The position numbers and the translations under genes were made by a program. Positions 9,464 to 18,960 of a DNA stretch of 64,000 bases are shown here, piece by piece. Under the pieces are notes generated by a model that was not told the origin of the DNA, searched no databases, and saw only the letters and a program-made list of their open reading frames with translations. The stretch's first letter is position 1. Each line of letters begins with the position of its first letter. Source of the DNA: Rhynchopus sp. YZ270_cl-10 (taxonomy: Eukaryota; Euglenozoa; Diplonemea; Diplonemida; Diplonemidae); contig OZ037835.1 in assembly GCA_964035575.1 (NCBI GenBank), positions 1,178,001-1,242,000 on the forward strand, given 5' to 3'.

Positions 9464-9551
9464 CAGATCGGTTCCGTTCGGTGCGTTCCGTTCGTTGCGT
9501 TCAGATCGCAACGTACAGATCGGTTCCGTTCGGTGCGTTCAGATGAGCAGC
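9464..9551. repeat. Satellite A remnant between the two LINE-A copies
   Basis: About 80 bp of the same satellite as at 1-289 resumes after the LINE-A tail. It is followed by a few bases (GAGCAGC) that lead into the broken 3' side of the inverted LINE copy at 9552. This is the centre of the large palindromic arrangement. Confidence 0.85.
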
Positions 9552-10807
9552 TAGCTGGTTGCTGCCAGCTCGGAGGCTGCGGATGGTGGTTTCCCCCCTG
9601 CGGGTGAGGTCCGTGCAGTGGACGGGAGGTTGCAGCACCGCTACGTCCGCTCCGGCCTTCCTGGCGTACACCGTGTTCGTGCCGGGCTGCTCGACGGAAG
9701 GGGTGTTCGCCAGGTGACGTCTCGCACATGATCTGGCGGCAGAGAAGGACAGGCCAGGGCTCTGCACCATCTTGGTGCCTTCTGCGGCCGCAGCGTCAGC
9801 AGCATCATTGCCCAGGACCTGCACATGCGAGGGGACGTAGTGCAGTATTAGGTTTATGTTGTTGCCGGCAAGCCGGTGTAGTCCTTTCCAGAGTTTGTGT
9901 TCGAAGTCCTCTCTGGCCTTCTTGGGACCGCTCTCTAGCGCACGCAGGGACGATTGCGAGTCTGTGAGGATGGCGCAGGTGGCCCCAGGGGTTGCTTTGT
10001 CAAAGAGAAGGTCAATGGAGTCAGTGCTACCAACGCGACAAGAGATTCTAGTCGCGCGACAAAGTGCCACTTGTCGCGCTGTCGCGCCCAAAAAAAATTT
10101 TTTTTTTCGACATCACAAAAATTTTCACCAAAAAAAAAAAAATTTTTTTTTTTTGGGTGTGGGCGATTTTGGAAAAAAAAATCCAAAAAAAAAAATCCAG
10201 AAAAAACCATCGCAGACGGTACAGTAGCGACGTAAGCAAAAGCCATCATTTTTTGACCAAAATTTTGCTAAGTACCCGGAAAAAACGCGATTTTTCCTAA
10301 CAAAAAAAAAAAAAAAAGTGTCTCAAAATGGAAAAAAAAATTTTTCGATTTTTGCGACAACTCATTTTGTCGCGCTGTCGCGGGTGGTTTGTCGCGTGTC
10401 GCGCGCGACTTGTCGCGTTGGTAGCACTGATGGAGTGGCCTATGGCGATCATTTCGGCTTGAAAGCTGCTTGCGCCGGTGCCGGCCCCGTAGGAGAAGGA
10501 GCAGTTGGGTTCTCGCATCTCGGGGAGCTTGTACAGCACTACCCCAGCACCCCCGCTTTTGCCCTGGACAGAGCCGTCGGTGTAGGCGTGCCATTCGCAG
10601 GGGGGAAGGCGTTGGAGGGCCTCCTCTGTGAGGAGCAGGAATTTTTCGTCATCTGGCTCAGGGTCGGAGCGGCGTATCCCAGGTATCGTGGCGGTGATAC
10701 TTAGGCGGGGCAGTACGTCACTCCAATACCACGGGTCTACAGGCAGGTGACGCTGCATATCTGCCATATGCACCCCAGGTCTGCGGAACTCCTTGTGTGC
10801 CTCGGAG
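9552..10807 (-). pseudogene. LINE-A copy 2 RNase H region, split by MITE-1 copy b
   Basis: Same RNase H domain as at 6331-7171 (YTDGS, LTDSQSSL, YVPSHVQVLGNDAADAA), interrupted inside the FQAEMIAIGHSIDLLF segment by the transposon at 10022-10429. It ends at 9552, before the zinc knuckle. It cannot encode an intact domain. Confidence 0.85.
10022..10429 (-). mobile_element. MITE-1, copy b (filled site with matching empty site in the other arm)
   Basis: 408 bp with the same terminal repeats as copy a and a 7-bp duplication ATGGAGT (10015-10021 and 10430-10436). In LINE-A copy 1 the corresponding sequence (RNase H coding, about 6700-6712) reads straight through with a single ATGGAGT and no insert. 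This gives a clean empty-site comparison. It was inserted after the two LINE copies arose. Confidence 0.95.
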
Positions 10808-11215
10808 CAGTGCTACCAACGCGACAAGAGATTCTAGTCGCGCGACAAAGTGCCACTTGTCGCGCTGTCGCGCCCAAAAAAAATTTTTTTTTTCGACATC
10901 ACAAAAATTTTCACCAAAAAAAAAAAAAATTTTTTTTTTTGGGTGTGGGCGATTTTGGAAAAAAAAATCCAAAAAAAAAAATCCAGAAAAAACCATCGCA
11001 GACGGTACAGTAGCGACGTAAGCAAAAGCCATCATTTTTTGACCAAAATTTTGCTAAGTACCCGGAAAAAACGCGATTTTTCCTAACAAAAAAAAAAAAA
11101 AAAGTGTCTCAAAATGGAAAAAAAAAATTTTCGATTTTTGCGACAACTCATTTTGTCGCGCTGTCGCGGGTGGTTTGTCGCGAGTCGCGCGCGACTTGTC
11201 GCGTTGGTAGCACTG
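10808..11215 (-). mobile_element. MITE-1, copy c (shared with LINE-A copy 1)
   Basis: Reverse complement of copy a, at the same place in ORF2, with the same CTCCGAG duplication (read as CTCGGAG here). It was therefore present in the common ancestor of the two LINE copies. Confidence 0.92.
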
Positions 11216-14200
11216 CTCGGAGGAGAGTCGCTGGGCGGCGGAGAGCCAGTTGTTGAGCGTGAGGGAGGCGGAGGTGTAGCCGCAGGCCGCTTTCCCTGGC
11301 GTGTCGGTGTGACGCCGAAACAACTCGAACGCAGTTACGGCGTCCAATCGCATCAGGTCCACTATCGGGGTCAGGCGTGCCTCCCACAGCAATTTGGCGC
11401 GAGACGTAGGCAAAGGACATCCGGTGATGATACGCGCCGCGGCGTTGTGTTCGGCCTCCAGCTTGTCCATCAGGTGTGTTGACAGCTGTGGACCGTATAT
11501 GCCAAGAGCATAGCGGATCAGGGGAAGTACGTATGTGAGATAGGTGGTGCGGAGGGTGTGTGTGTTAGCTCCCCACGTGGTTCCAGACAACATCTTCATC
11601 AGACCGAGCCTTTTTTGCACCCTGGTGATGACTGCGGTGGTGTGTGCCTCCATCGTCAAGGACGGATCCAGCGTCAATCCCAGGTATTTGGGTGTGGCGG
11701 AGTAGGGCACCCGAATACCGTTCCTCAGCCAAAGTTCTGTGTCGGCCGCTAACGGGTACTTGTTGAGGACGTTTCTTGTGCCGAAGAAGGTGAAGACGGT
11801 CTTTGTGCTGGAGAGGCGCATTCCGAGTGGCTCCATCGCCGCTGTGACACGGTTGATGACCGCTTGCGCCAATTCTTGCACTTCCCCTAATGTTTCCCCT
11901 TGCACGGTGACTGCCATGTCGTCGGCGAAGAATGTGGGATATGTTGCACTGAGGTCGTCGAGCGCTTCCGCAACTTCGTCCATAGCAGCGAGGAAAAGGA
12001 GGGGTGACAGTACTGTACCCTGCGGTACTCCAGCTCTCATCACGTACTGCGCACTCTTTGCTCCATCCACTGAAACACAGGCGGAGCGGTCACTGGTGAA
12101 GGCTTCAATCCAGTTGAGGTAGCGTGGTGGCAGGTGCTGCTTGTGCTTCAGCGCCTGGAGTATGCGCTTGCGAGACACAGTGTCGAACGCCTTTTCTACG
12201 TCGAAGAAGAGTGCGATGGTGGGGCGGTTCTTCCCCGCATTCACCCGCTGCATGAGCGCCGCGAGCTGGTCTATCGTGGAGAGACGACGGCGGAAACCTG
12301 CTTGTGTGCGGTGTGGGCCCCTGTACTGCGGCAGGTCCGGACTGTCTTGCATCTGGGTGATGCGGCACTTGACCATCTTCTCCAAGAGTTTGCAGACGTT
12401 GCTCGTAAGAGAGATGGGGCGGTACGACGCGGGGATGCTGGCGTCCTTCCCGTTCTTAGCGATGGGCACGATGTTGCTCTGCAGCCACGATGTAGGGAGT
12501 TCACCTTTGCACCAGGATAAGTTGAGGACGTGGAGTAAGGCGTCTCGTCCTTTGGGCCCAAGATGCAGCAAGAGCTCGTTGTGCATCTCGTCCAGCCCAG
12601 GTGCTTTGCCCAGCTTCAGCGAGCTCATCGCGTAATCGAGCTCCGGCAAGGTGAAGGGAGCTTCGCTTGCCGCTCCGGTGTAGCCCGCGCTCTGTGTGTT
12701 GTTGCGCCTAGCAGTACGCTGCGGGTTGGCGAGAGAAGGGGGCGTGCCGTCTCCACTCACTGCGGCGAAGTAGCGGGCCAGGGTGTTCGCTTTTTCCTGC
12801 GGTGTGTTCGTCAGAGGGCCCTCCGGGGTAGCGACTGCTTTGGTGATGGGTTTCACCCGGTCACCACTGAGCTCCTTCAACCTCCGGAAAGTGCTGCTGA
12901 GAGGTGGTGGTGTGGCGGCGTTGCAGCTACGCACCCATGCCTGCTGCTTCGCATCCATGATGGCACAGGAGGTGGCGACCTTCAGCTCTTTCAGCTTTTC
13001 GGCTTGGACGTCGCGTTCCGTCTCGTCCGCGGAGAGAAGTAGTTCCGTCACTGCGTTGCGTTCTTGCAGCAATTCATGGACCTGAGGAGTGAACCACGAC
13101 TTCCTGACCCTTGGTGTGGAGGTGTGGTGGGAGAGTGGGATGTGTTTTTCTGCGATGTTTTTGCACAATCCCGTGAACCTGTTCACCGCATCTACACCAC
13201 CCCAGTTGTGGGCCTTGGGGGCGTAACGCTCCAGCTCTGCCGTGTACGCCTCCCAATCCGCACGTGACCAGCACCATCTCAGCAGGTGTTCGGGCACTGT
13301 CGCGTCTTCGTCGCCTCCGTTCACTTCCTCCCCTTCCGTCGGAGGTTGCACTGTGACTAGGATGGGGAGGTGGTCGGAGCCTCGTGCGCAAAGTGTGGTC
13401 CATGTGGCTTCTACGTTCCTGTGTACCAAGGTGATGTCCGGTGAGGAGAAGACTGTTCCGGAGAAGCGCGTGACTGTGTTGGGGCAGTTGAGCACCTGCA
13501 TGGCGTTGCGCAGCGACCACTGGTGTAGCTGTGACCCTTTGGCATCTGGCTTCGCTTGGAGGTCCCACGCAGGGTGGTGGACGTTGAAGTCACCGAGGAT
13601 GATGGAGTCTTCGTCGGAGGGGAGGTCATCTGCAGAGAAGTCGTCCACACGCAGGTCATCAGCGCTGCTGCCTACACCTCCAGGTCGGTACAGGTTCGTC
13701 ACCGTGTACTCCCGATGCTCCGTCGTCACCCTCACGTCAAGACGCTCCGTCACACTTGGCTCCCCGCTGGCCCAGGTGAGGGAGGCTTGGTGGCTTGTGT
13801 GCACCAGCGTGGCTATGCCGCCTCCGGAGTACAGGCTGCCATTGGGGGTGCGGCGTTGCGTGCGCTTCCGGAGGAAGGGGGTGTAGCCCGGGAACGCGGG
13901 CAGTGCTGTCTGCGCCTCCTTCAGCTCCTGCAGAGCCACCACATCGAAGTGCTCCGAGTTCAGTAACTCCTGCAGCTCCTCTTCCCGTTGCTCGGTCAGC
14001 CCGTTGCAGTTGAAGCTGATCAGCTTCAGGGCTTCCTCTGGTCCGGGGTTCTGCTCTACGTCGCCGCACCTCAGGAGAAGTAGACGTCTCAGGTGTAGGA
14101 GGTGGCGTCGTCCCTCAGATGGTTGCAGCTGTTGGTGCAGTTGTTGGTGCTGTTGCTGTTGCTGCTGCTGGTGATGTTGTCGTTGTTGTTGTTGCTGTTG

Positions 14201-15523
14201 CCGTTGTTGTTGTAGCTGTCGTTGCTGCTGTTGATGCTGCTGGTGATGTTGCTGTTGTTGTTGTCGTGTAAGCGGCCACTGCTGTTGATGCTGCTGTTGT
14301 TGCTGCTGGTGATGTTGTTGTTGTTGCTGTCGTATTAGGTGCCTCTGCTGTTGTTGCTGCTGATGTTGTTGTTGTTGGTGCTGCTGTACCGGTACATGTT
14401 TTGTTTTGTGGGGTGTAAGGGGGATGAGTTTGTGTGTAGTTGGAGGAGGTTGGATTAGGGAGGGTGGGGTTGGAGAGATAGGGAGGGGGGTGGTGGTATG
14501 GTCTACACGACGAGTTTGATCCCCTTGTTGCTGGACCGCGGCGACCGCACCGTTATCCCCCCCGGTATCGTCCGGGCTGTGGGGGAGCTGTCCCCAGTCT
14601 TGGCGGACGTGTTCCGCGCGTGCTCCTCTCCCACCCTCGCCCTTTTCCCTTTGGGCGTTTTCCTGGGGGATCCAGACGGTAGCGGTGTCTTTGACGAAGG
14701 CGTTTTGCCTTCTGTCATTTCTTCGTCGTCTTCTGTGCCGATGTTGGTGTCGACACTTAGTTTTGCACCGCCTTTCTTTCCGGGTCTTGTGCTCTTGGGG
14801 AGGAGCTTTTCTAGGCTTAGCGATAACCCTTGGCTGATTTGTTCGAAGCCTTCGGCTAAGCCCACCCTCAATTGTGACGCGAGGTTTTCCTGATTTGTAG
14901 AGAGAGCTTCCACTCTCTTTTCCAAATCGGAAAACCTCGCGTCCCAAACTGAGGGTCCGGTCGCTGGTACGCTCCCCTTTCCCTTGCCTCCCTTGTTCCC
15001 CTTCCCGCTTCCCTTTCCACCCATGTTCTCGTTCCCATCGCCTCCCACCGTTTTGGGGGACGTTGCATTCTGGCCGAGCCCTACTCCCATTGGGAGGGAT
15101 GCACTGTGTGCCTGCTTCCCCCCTTCCCCGCTCTTTGCTCCTCCCCTGCCCCCGCCCTGACCCTTTGCTCCTGGGCTTTGGTAGCCCTTTCCTCTCCCCC
15201 TCCCCTTTCCTCCTTTTTGTGTCTGTGAGGTCGTGTTTTTTTTGTGTGGGGGGAATTTTGCATGGATCGCTGGTGTGCAGACGATCACATGCTCCCCAAA
15301 TGTGAAGGAGGGTGGGGGTGGTGGTTGTGCATGCATTGCGACCAGGAGTGTGTGTGTGTGTGTGCCCCCGGGTGCTGTTTCCCTGCGAGTGCTTCTCCCT
15401 CTGATGTGGCGTCCCGTTTGGGAAATTGCCGACACTAGGTCCTCGGGTGTGCACGTGGTGGGTAAGCCGGTGAGCCTGTAGCTTGCCTCCCCTGCCCTTT
15501 CCGCCTTTCCCACTGTTTCCCAT
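11054..15523 (-). CDS. LINE-A copy 2 ORF2 (linker, 2A, endonuclease, RT)
   Basis: Mirror of 1615-6084, with a 1489-codon open frame of apparently identical translation, including DVEQNPGP (14039-14062), the endonuclease motifs, the RT FADD motif and the run-off stop inside MITE-1 copy c. The two ORF2 copies look equally intact, which points to a very recent common origin or to ongoing gene conversion. Confidence 0.85.
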   Translation of the reverse strand: MGNSGKGGKGRGGKLQAHRLTHHVHTRGPSVGNFPNGTPHQREKHSQGNSTRGHTHTHTPGRNACTTTTPTLLHIWGACDRLHTSDPCKIPPTQKKHDLTDTKRRKGEGERKGLPKPRSKGSGRGQGRSKERGRGEAGTQCIPPNGSRARPECNVPQNGGRRWEREHGWKGKREGEQGRQGKGERTSDRTLSLGREVFRFGKESGSSLYKSGKPRVTIEGGLSRRLRTNQPRVIAKPRKAPPQEHKTRKERRCKTKCRHQHRHRRRRRNDRRQNAFVKDTATVWIPQENAQREKGEGGRGARAEHVRQDWGQLPHSPDDTGGDNGAVAAVQQQGDQTRRVDHTTTPLPISPTPPSLIQPPPTTHKLIPLTPHKTKHVPVQQHQQQQHQQQQQQRHLIRQQQQQHHQQQQQQHQQQWPLTRQQQQQHHQQHQQQQRQLQQQRQQQQQQRQHHQQQQQQQHQQLHQQLQPSEGRRHLLHLRRLLLLRCGDVEQNPGPEEALKLISFNCNGLTEQREEELQELLNSEHFDVVALQELKEAQTALPAFPGYTPFLRKRTQRRTPNGSLYSGGGIATLVHTSHQASLTWASGEPSVTERLDVRVTTEHREYTVTNLYRPGGVGSSADDLRVDDFSADDLPSDEDSIILGDFNVHHPAWDLQAKPDAKGSQLHQWSLRNAMQVLNCPNTVTRFSGTVFSSPDITLVHRNVEATWTTLCARGSDHLPILVTVQPPTEGEEVNGGDEDATVPEHLLRWCWSRADWEAYTAELERYAPKAHNWGGVDAVNRFTGLCKNIAEKHIPLSHHTSTPRVRKSWFTPQVHELLQERNAVTELLLSADETERDVQAEKLKELKVATSCAIMDAKQQAWVRSCNAATPPPLSSTFRRLKELSGDRVKPITKAVATPEGPLTNTPQEKANTLARYFAAVSGDGTPPSLANPQRTARRNNTQSAGYTGAASEAPFTLPELDYAMSSLKLGKAPGLDEMHNELLLHLGPKGRDALLHVLNLSWCKGELPTSWLQSNIVPIAKNGKDASIPASYRPISLTSNVCKLLEKMVKCRITQMQDSPDLPQYRGPHRTQAGFRRRLSTIDQLAALMQRVNAGKNRPTIALFFDVEKAFDTVSRKRILQALKHKQHLPPRYLNWIEAFTSDRSACVSVDGAKSAQYVMRAGVPQGTVLSPLLFLAAMDEVAEALDDLSATYPTFFADDMAVTVQGETLGEVQELAQAVINRVTAAMEPLGMRLSSTKTVFTFFGTRNVLNKYPLAADTELWLRNGIRVPYSATPKYLGLTLDPSLTMEAHTTAVITRVQKRLGLMKMLSGTTWGANTHTLRTTYLTYVLPLIRYALGIYGPQLSTHLMDKLEAEHNAAARIITGCPLPTSRAKLLWEARLTPIVDLMRLDAVTAFELFRRHTDTPGKAACGYTSASLTLNNWLSAAQRLSSEQCYQRDKSRATRDKPPATARQNELSQKSKIFFFHFETLFFFFLLGKIAFFPGT

Positions 15524-16032
15524 GCCTTCACTTCGTCCTTTTTTGGGACAACGATCCCGAAATCCCCTAATCTACCCATTACCACCCTCCCCTGTACTCT
15601 TTCCGAGTGCTCCAGCGTTTCGTCGTAGGACGCTTCTGGCCAAATGACCGACGTAAGTCCGTCATTTGAGTTGGTGCGGGCGGGGCGTATGAACACCCCG
15701 TTCACACCGGAGAAAGATAGTATGGGGGCTTCGGGGGATGGGATTCCCTCAAAATAAAATTTAAAAATATGTTGAGAGGAGGGTTCTCTTCTTTTGAGGG
15801 TGAGGGGGGAGACTGACATACGGTGTTGCGAGAGGACTTGCCTCGCCTTCTCGTCTGCGTTCTTCTCCCACTCGTGCGCGTCATGCGCCGACCGCGACAC
15901 TTCCAGCAGGAAGCCTTCTGCTTCCGCTAGCCGTGCCGCGGCTGCTGGCGTTGCCGCCGGGTTCCGGAGCGTGAGGGAGGGTGCCGGCTGCGTCTCTGCA
16001 TCTACGTCCATGGCGTGATCCGGTGAGGTCAT
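14503..16032 (-). CDS. LINE-A copy 2 ORF1
   Basis: Mirror of 1106-2635, 509 aa, with the same start and stop and an apparently identical translation: Gly/Lys-rich basic block and short coiled coil. It carries the same in-phase heptamers at 15538-15544 (A AAA AAG) and 15235-15241 (A AAA AAC). Confidence 0.85.
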   Translation of the reverse strand: MTSPDHAMDVDAETQPAPSLTLRNPAATPAAAARLAEAEGFLLEVSRSAHDAHEWEKNADEKARQVLSQHRMSVSPLTLKRREPSSQHIFKFYFEGIPSPEAPILSFSGVNGVFIRPARTNSNDGLTSVIWPEASYDETLEHSERVQGRVVMGRLGDFGIVVPKKDEVKAWETVGKAERAGEASYRLTGLPTTCTPEDLVSAISQTGRHIRGRSTRRETAPGGTHTHTLLVAMHAQPPPPPSFTFGEHVIVCTPAIHAKFPPHKKNTTSQTQKGGKGRGRGKGYQSPGAKGQGGGRGGAKSGEGGKQAHSASLPMGVGLGQNATSPKTVGGDGNENMGGKGSGKGNKGGKGKGSVPATGPSVWDARFSDLEKRVEALSTNQENLASQLRVGLAEGFEQISQGLSLSLEKLLPKSTRPGKKGGAKLSVDTNIGTEDDEEMTEGKTPSSKTPLPSGSPRKTPKGKRARVGEEHARNTSAKTGDSSPTARTIPGGITVRSPRSSNKGIKLVV

Positions 16033-16849
16033 GTTGTGGGGGGTGGGATTAGCAAAGGGTAGGTGGGCGTGCGGAGGTTGTTGAAGGGGGGAAAGGAAAC
16101 AAAAGCAGACTTACCAGGTCAAAAGCGAATAGCAGGCAAAAGTATAATAGGTATTACACTTAAAATAAAAATAAAAATAAAAATAAAAATAAAGTAATGT
16201 TAGAAGACCCTGTTTCTCCTGATCGCAGTTCTTAGTCGGTCACTCTTCTTGACCGTCCAGGGTTGCCACGGGGAGGCGACTGCGGTAGGTATAAAAGGGG
16301 TGAGGTGGTAAAAAGTAAATAAGTAAAAACAGGGTGGCACGTGGTGTTGTGTAATGTGTATAAACCCCTTTTCCGGTGATCAATTGTTTTGGCTTTGTGT
16401 TTCATGTCGTGGTCAGAGAAGGGCGTACCTTATGACCCAAAGAGAAAGTAAACGTGTGTTGTGTGTCATCATGTCCGGGTGGCCGCATCAACGGTTTCTG
16501 GAAAGATCTACCGTAGTAGTCGCCGTCAACCTGCCCGTCTCCAGAAGTTTGTCCACATGCACCAGGTAGACACATGCAGTTTCCAAAGGTGAGCCTAGGG
16601 TCTTTTTGCACTGACTTTGGGGCCACAATACATTGCCTCACCCTAAGTCAGCGGGACGTTGCGCTACGGAGGGGTGTCCATGTCCAATCCTTGAGAATGC
16701 ATCCACGGGCGGTCAAGAAAGGTTCTGAAGTCCCCCCATACCTTCCCAGCCAAAGCCTTCGGGCGGTCAAAGAACTCCTTCCCCTTTCCCCATACCTACT
16801 AGGATACATTCGCTCACGACTTAGCAGTTTAAGGTCATACTCAGGACCA

Positions 16850-17456
16850 GCGTTTGGTAACCACCCGTTGCGGTTAACGCGTGCAACGCATATGCATAGC
16901 GTTGTGTGTATCGTATACGAAGACCGTAGTGTGTAACGCACGTGTAGACCGTTCCGTTTGTAACCCTCCAGAGGTCTCAAGGGATTCCCTTGAGAGCACC
17001 AAAAATTCCCGCGAGAGAATGTTCGTTTTGGTGACTGAAACCGGCCAAAAACTTTTTAAAACGGCCCACAACCTGGTTTCTGCGACTCGAAAAGCGTATC
17101 CGCATGCTTTTGGGCGTCCGTAGGCCACAAACGATGGTACCCATGTGGGCCGAAAAACCTACGTGTTTGTACACAAAACACCACAAAAGCGCTTGTTTGC
17201 AGGCAGTTCGGGTCGAAAACGACCTCTTCGGGTCACAAAGCTACATCCCTCCCTCCCTTGGCCCTCGGGCTGCCCTTTCGGGAGGTCAGGGCGCCCTCGG
17301 GCCTTCGGCCCTCGGGCTGCCCTGACCTCCCTCAAGGGCGCCCTCGGGCTCTGGCGGGAGGGAGGGAAATAGCTATATCACAACCACACGAGCCAGCGAA
17401 GTGTCACAGCGGCGCAGGTGTTGCGTTAACGCGATGGGTTAAACTCGTAGCATGCT
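16850..17456. other. Unassigned sequence with GC-rich hairpin
   Basis: No convincing ORF. About 16850-16960 contains satellite-like words (GCAACGCATATGCATAGCG). At 17279-17331 an imperfect hairpin pairs GGGAGGTCAGGGC with GCCCTGACCTCCC around a nested GGGCC/GGCCC stem, within a CCCTCGGGCT-rich tract (17255-17352). No family was recognised. Confidence 0.5.
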
Positions 17457-17683
17457 TTCGTACAGATCGCTACGTACACATCGGTTGCGTTGCGTTGTAT
17501 GCGTTGCGTTCGTTGCATACAGATCGCTACGTACGCATCGGTTGCGTTGCGTTGTATGCGTTGCGTTCGTTGCATACAGATCGCTACGTACGCATCGGTT
17601 GCGTTGCGTTGCATGCGTTGCGTTCGTTGCATACAGATCGCTACGTACGCATCGGTTGCGTTGCGTTGCATGCGTTGCGTTCG
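17457..17683. repeat. 57-bp satellite (satellite B), four units
   Basis: Four head-to-tail 57-bp units, each with CAGATCGCTACGTACGCATC and GGTTGCGTTGCGTT words, differing at one or two positions (for example ACACATC versus ACGCATC, TGTATGC versus TGCATGC). The array ends in the T-run of a reverse-strand LINE-A tail. The same family occurs in the opposite orientation at 19837-20405. Confidence 0.92.
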
Positions 17684-18581
17684 TTTTTTTTTTTTTTTTT
17701 TTTTTTTCTCTTTGGCCTTTAGTGGTCTTTTTATTGCGATAGGTTAGTACACAATGAACAAAAAGCAAGGTGGGCGCACCACTCAAACAAAATGAACAGA
17801 ACACAAAAGGTGGGCACGGCCCAGGGTATCTCATTACACCTCCCCTGACGTTGGTCTCCTGCTTGCTTGAGAGGCCGGGGAATCACTTTGGAGTCAAACA
17901 ACTCGTACGCGAGGATACCTCCCCTAAAACTGGAAAATACAAATGGAGTGGTGCGCGCAGTAATGTAAGCGGTGTCGTGGCGTGCTTAGCCAAAGGTATA
18001 CGCTTAAAAGTCACTCAAAAAAAAAAAAAATAAAAGGGAATATGCATTGTGTAAGTATAACTAGTGTGTATTTATATGGGGCGGTGTGGAAAGTGAAACG
18101 TAAGGCAGCAAATAGGGTACACACAGCTCGCCCCCATCACACGCTTTCCCCCTTTCATATCCCAAGATAGCACCCAGGGCGCAATCGATTTTAACATCAA
18201 CAAAATGCAGTGACTGGTGTGTTTGTGTGTCTTTAGGGGCGAGGGGGCGGGCAGAGTGAGAGGCAGGCATCTGTGGCAGTCGCAAACCCCCACCAGGAGC
18301 CCTGATCTCTTAGGTAGGTTTGTGTTGTGGCGGCGTACACGATTTGCCCTTGTTGGGGTGTTGGTGGCGTTCTTTTGGGGCATGTGGCTCGTGTTATTAC
18401 CTATGAGACTCGGACACCCAGCAGAGGCGCAACTTCCACTTCAGATACCCATCGCTCTCCCCACCCCTCCTCCCCTTGTCGTCGCATTTGCCTGTGCCGC
18501 AATCGGGTGTGCTTAGGGTACTACATCGGGCCACGGGCAGGGGCTGAGTCTGGGGGTTGTCGTGGCAGAAAAATAAACTAG
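17684..18581 (-). mobile_element. LINE-A 3' fragment, 5'-truncated copy 1
   Basis: Reverse complement of LINE-A 3' UTR from about 8556 to the tail. The poly(A) appears as T 17684-17707, and the AATAAA signal and the whole 0.9-kb region are collinear. The internal T-run is shorter than in the full-length copy. It is inserted beside satellite B. 5' truncation plus a tail is the hallmark of incomplete target-primed reverse transcription. Confidence 0.9.
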
Positions 18582-18915
18582 TTTTTTTTTTTTTTTTTTT
18601 TTTTTTTCTCTTTGGCCTTTAGTGGTCTTTTTATTGCGATAGGTTAGTACACAATGAACAAAAAGCAAGGTGGGCGCACCACTCAAACAAAATGAACAGA
18701 ACACAAAAGGTGGGCACGGCCCAGGGTATCTCATTACACCTCCCCTGACGTTGGTCTCCTGCTTGCTTGAGAGGCCGGGGAATCACTTTGGAGTCAAACA
18801 ACTCGTACGCGAGGATACCTCCCCTAAAACTGGAAAATACAAATGGAGTGGTGCGCGCAGTAATGTAAGCGGTGTCGTGGCGTGCTTAGCCAAAGGTATA
18901 CGCTTAAAAGTCACT

Positions 18916-18956
<41 letters not shown>
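18582..18956 (-). mobile_element. LINE-A 3' fragment, 5'-truncated copy 2
   Basis: A second tailed copy (T 18582-18607) of only the last 330 bp, ending at the GAGTGAC that follows the internal T-run of LINE-A; here that run is A 18917-18956 (40 nt). It abuts the 5' end of the 17684-18581 copy. The longer copy may therefore have inserted in or at the tail of this one. Confidence 0.85.

Positions 18957-18960
<4 letters not shown>

Larger units (their letters stand above)
9552..16849 (-). mobile_element. LINE-A copy 2: inverted, 3'-truncated, carrying two MITEs
   Basis: Reverse-complement copy of LINE-A bases 290-7171. Every landmark between 1106 and 6365 maps with the same coordinate sum (17138), so there is no indel over more than 5 kb; one homopolymer indel was seen in the 5' UTR. 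It lacks the last codons of ORF2, the 3' UTR and the tail. That is unlike ordinary target-primed insertion, which loses 5' rather than 3' sequence. It carries the same MITE as copy 1 (10808-11215) and a private one (10022-10429). Its 5' flank (from 16850) is unrelated to that of copy 1. Confidence 0.9.
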
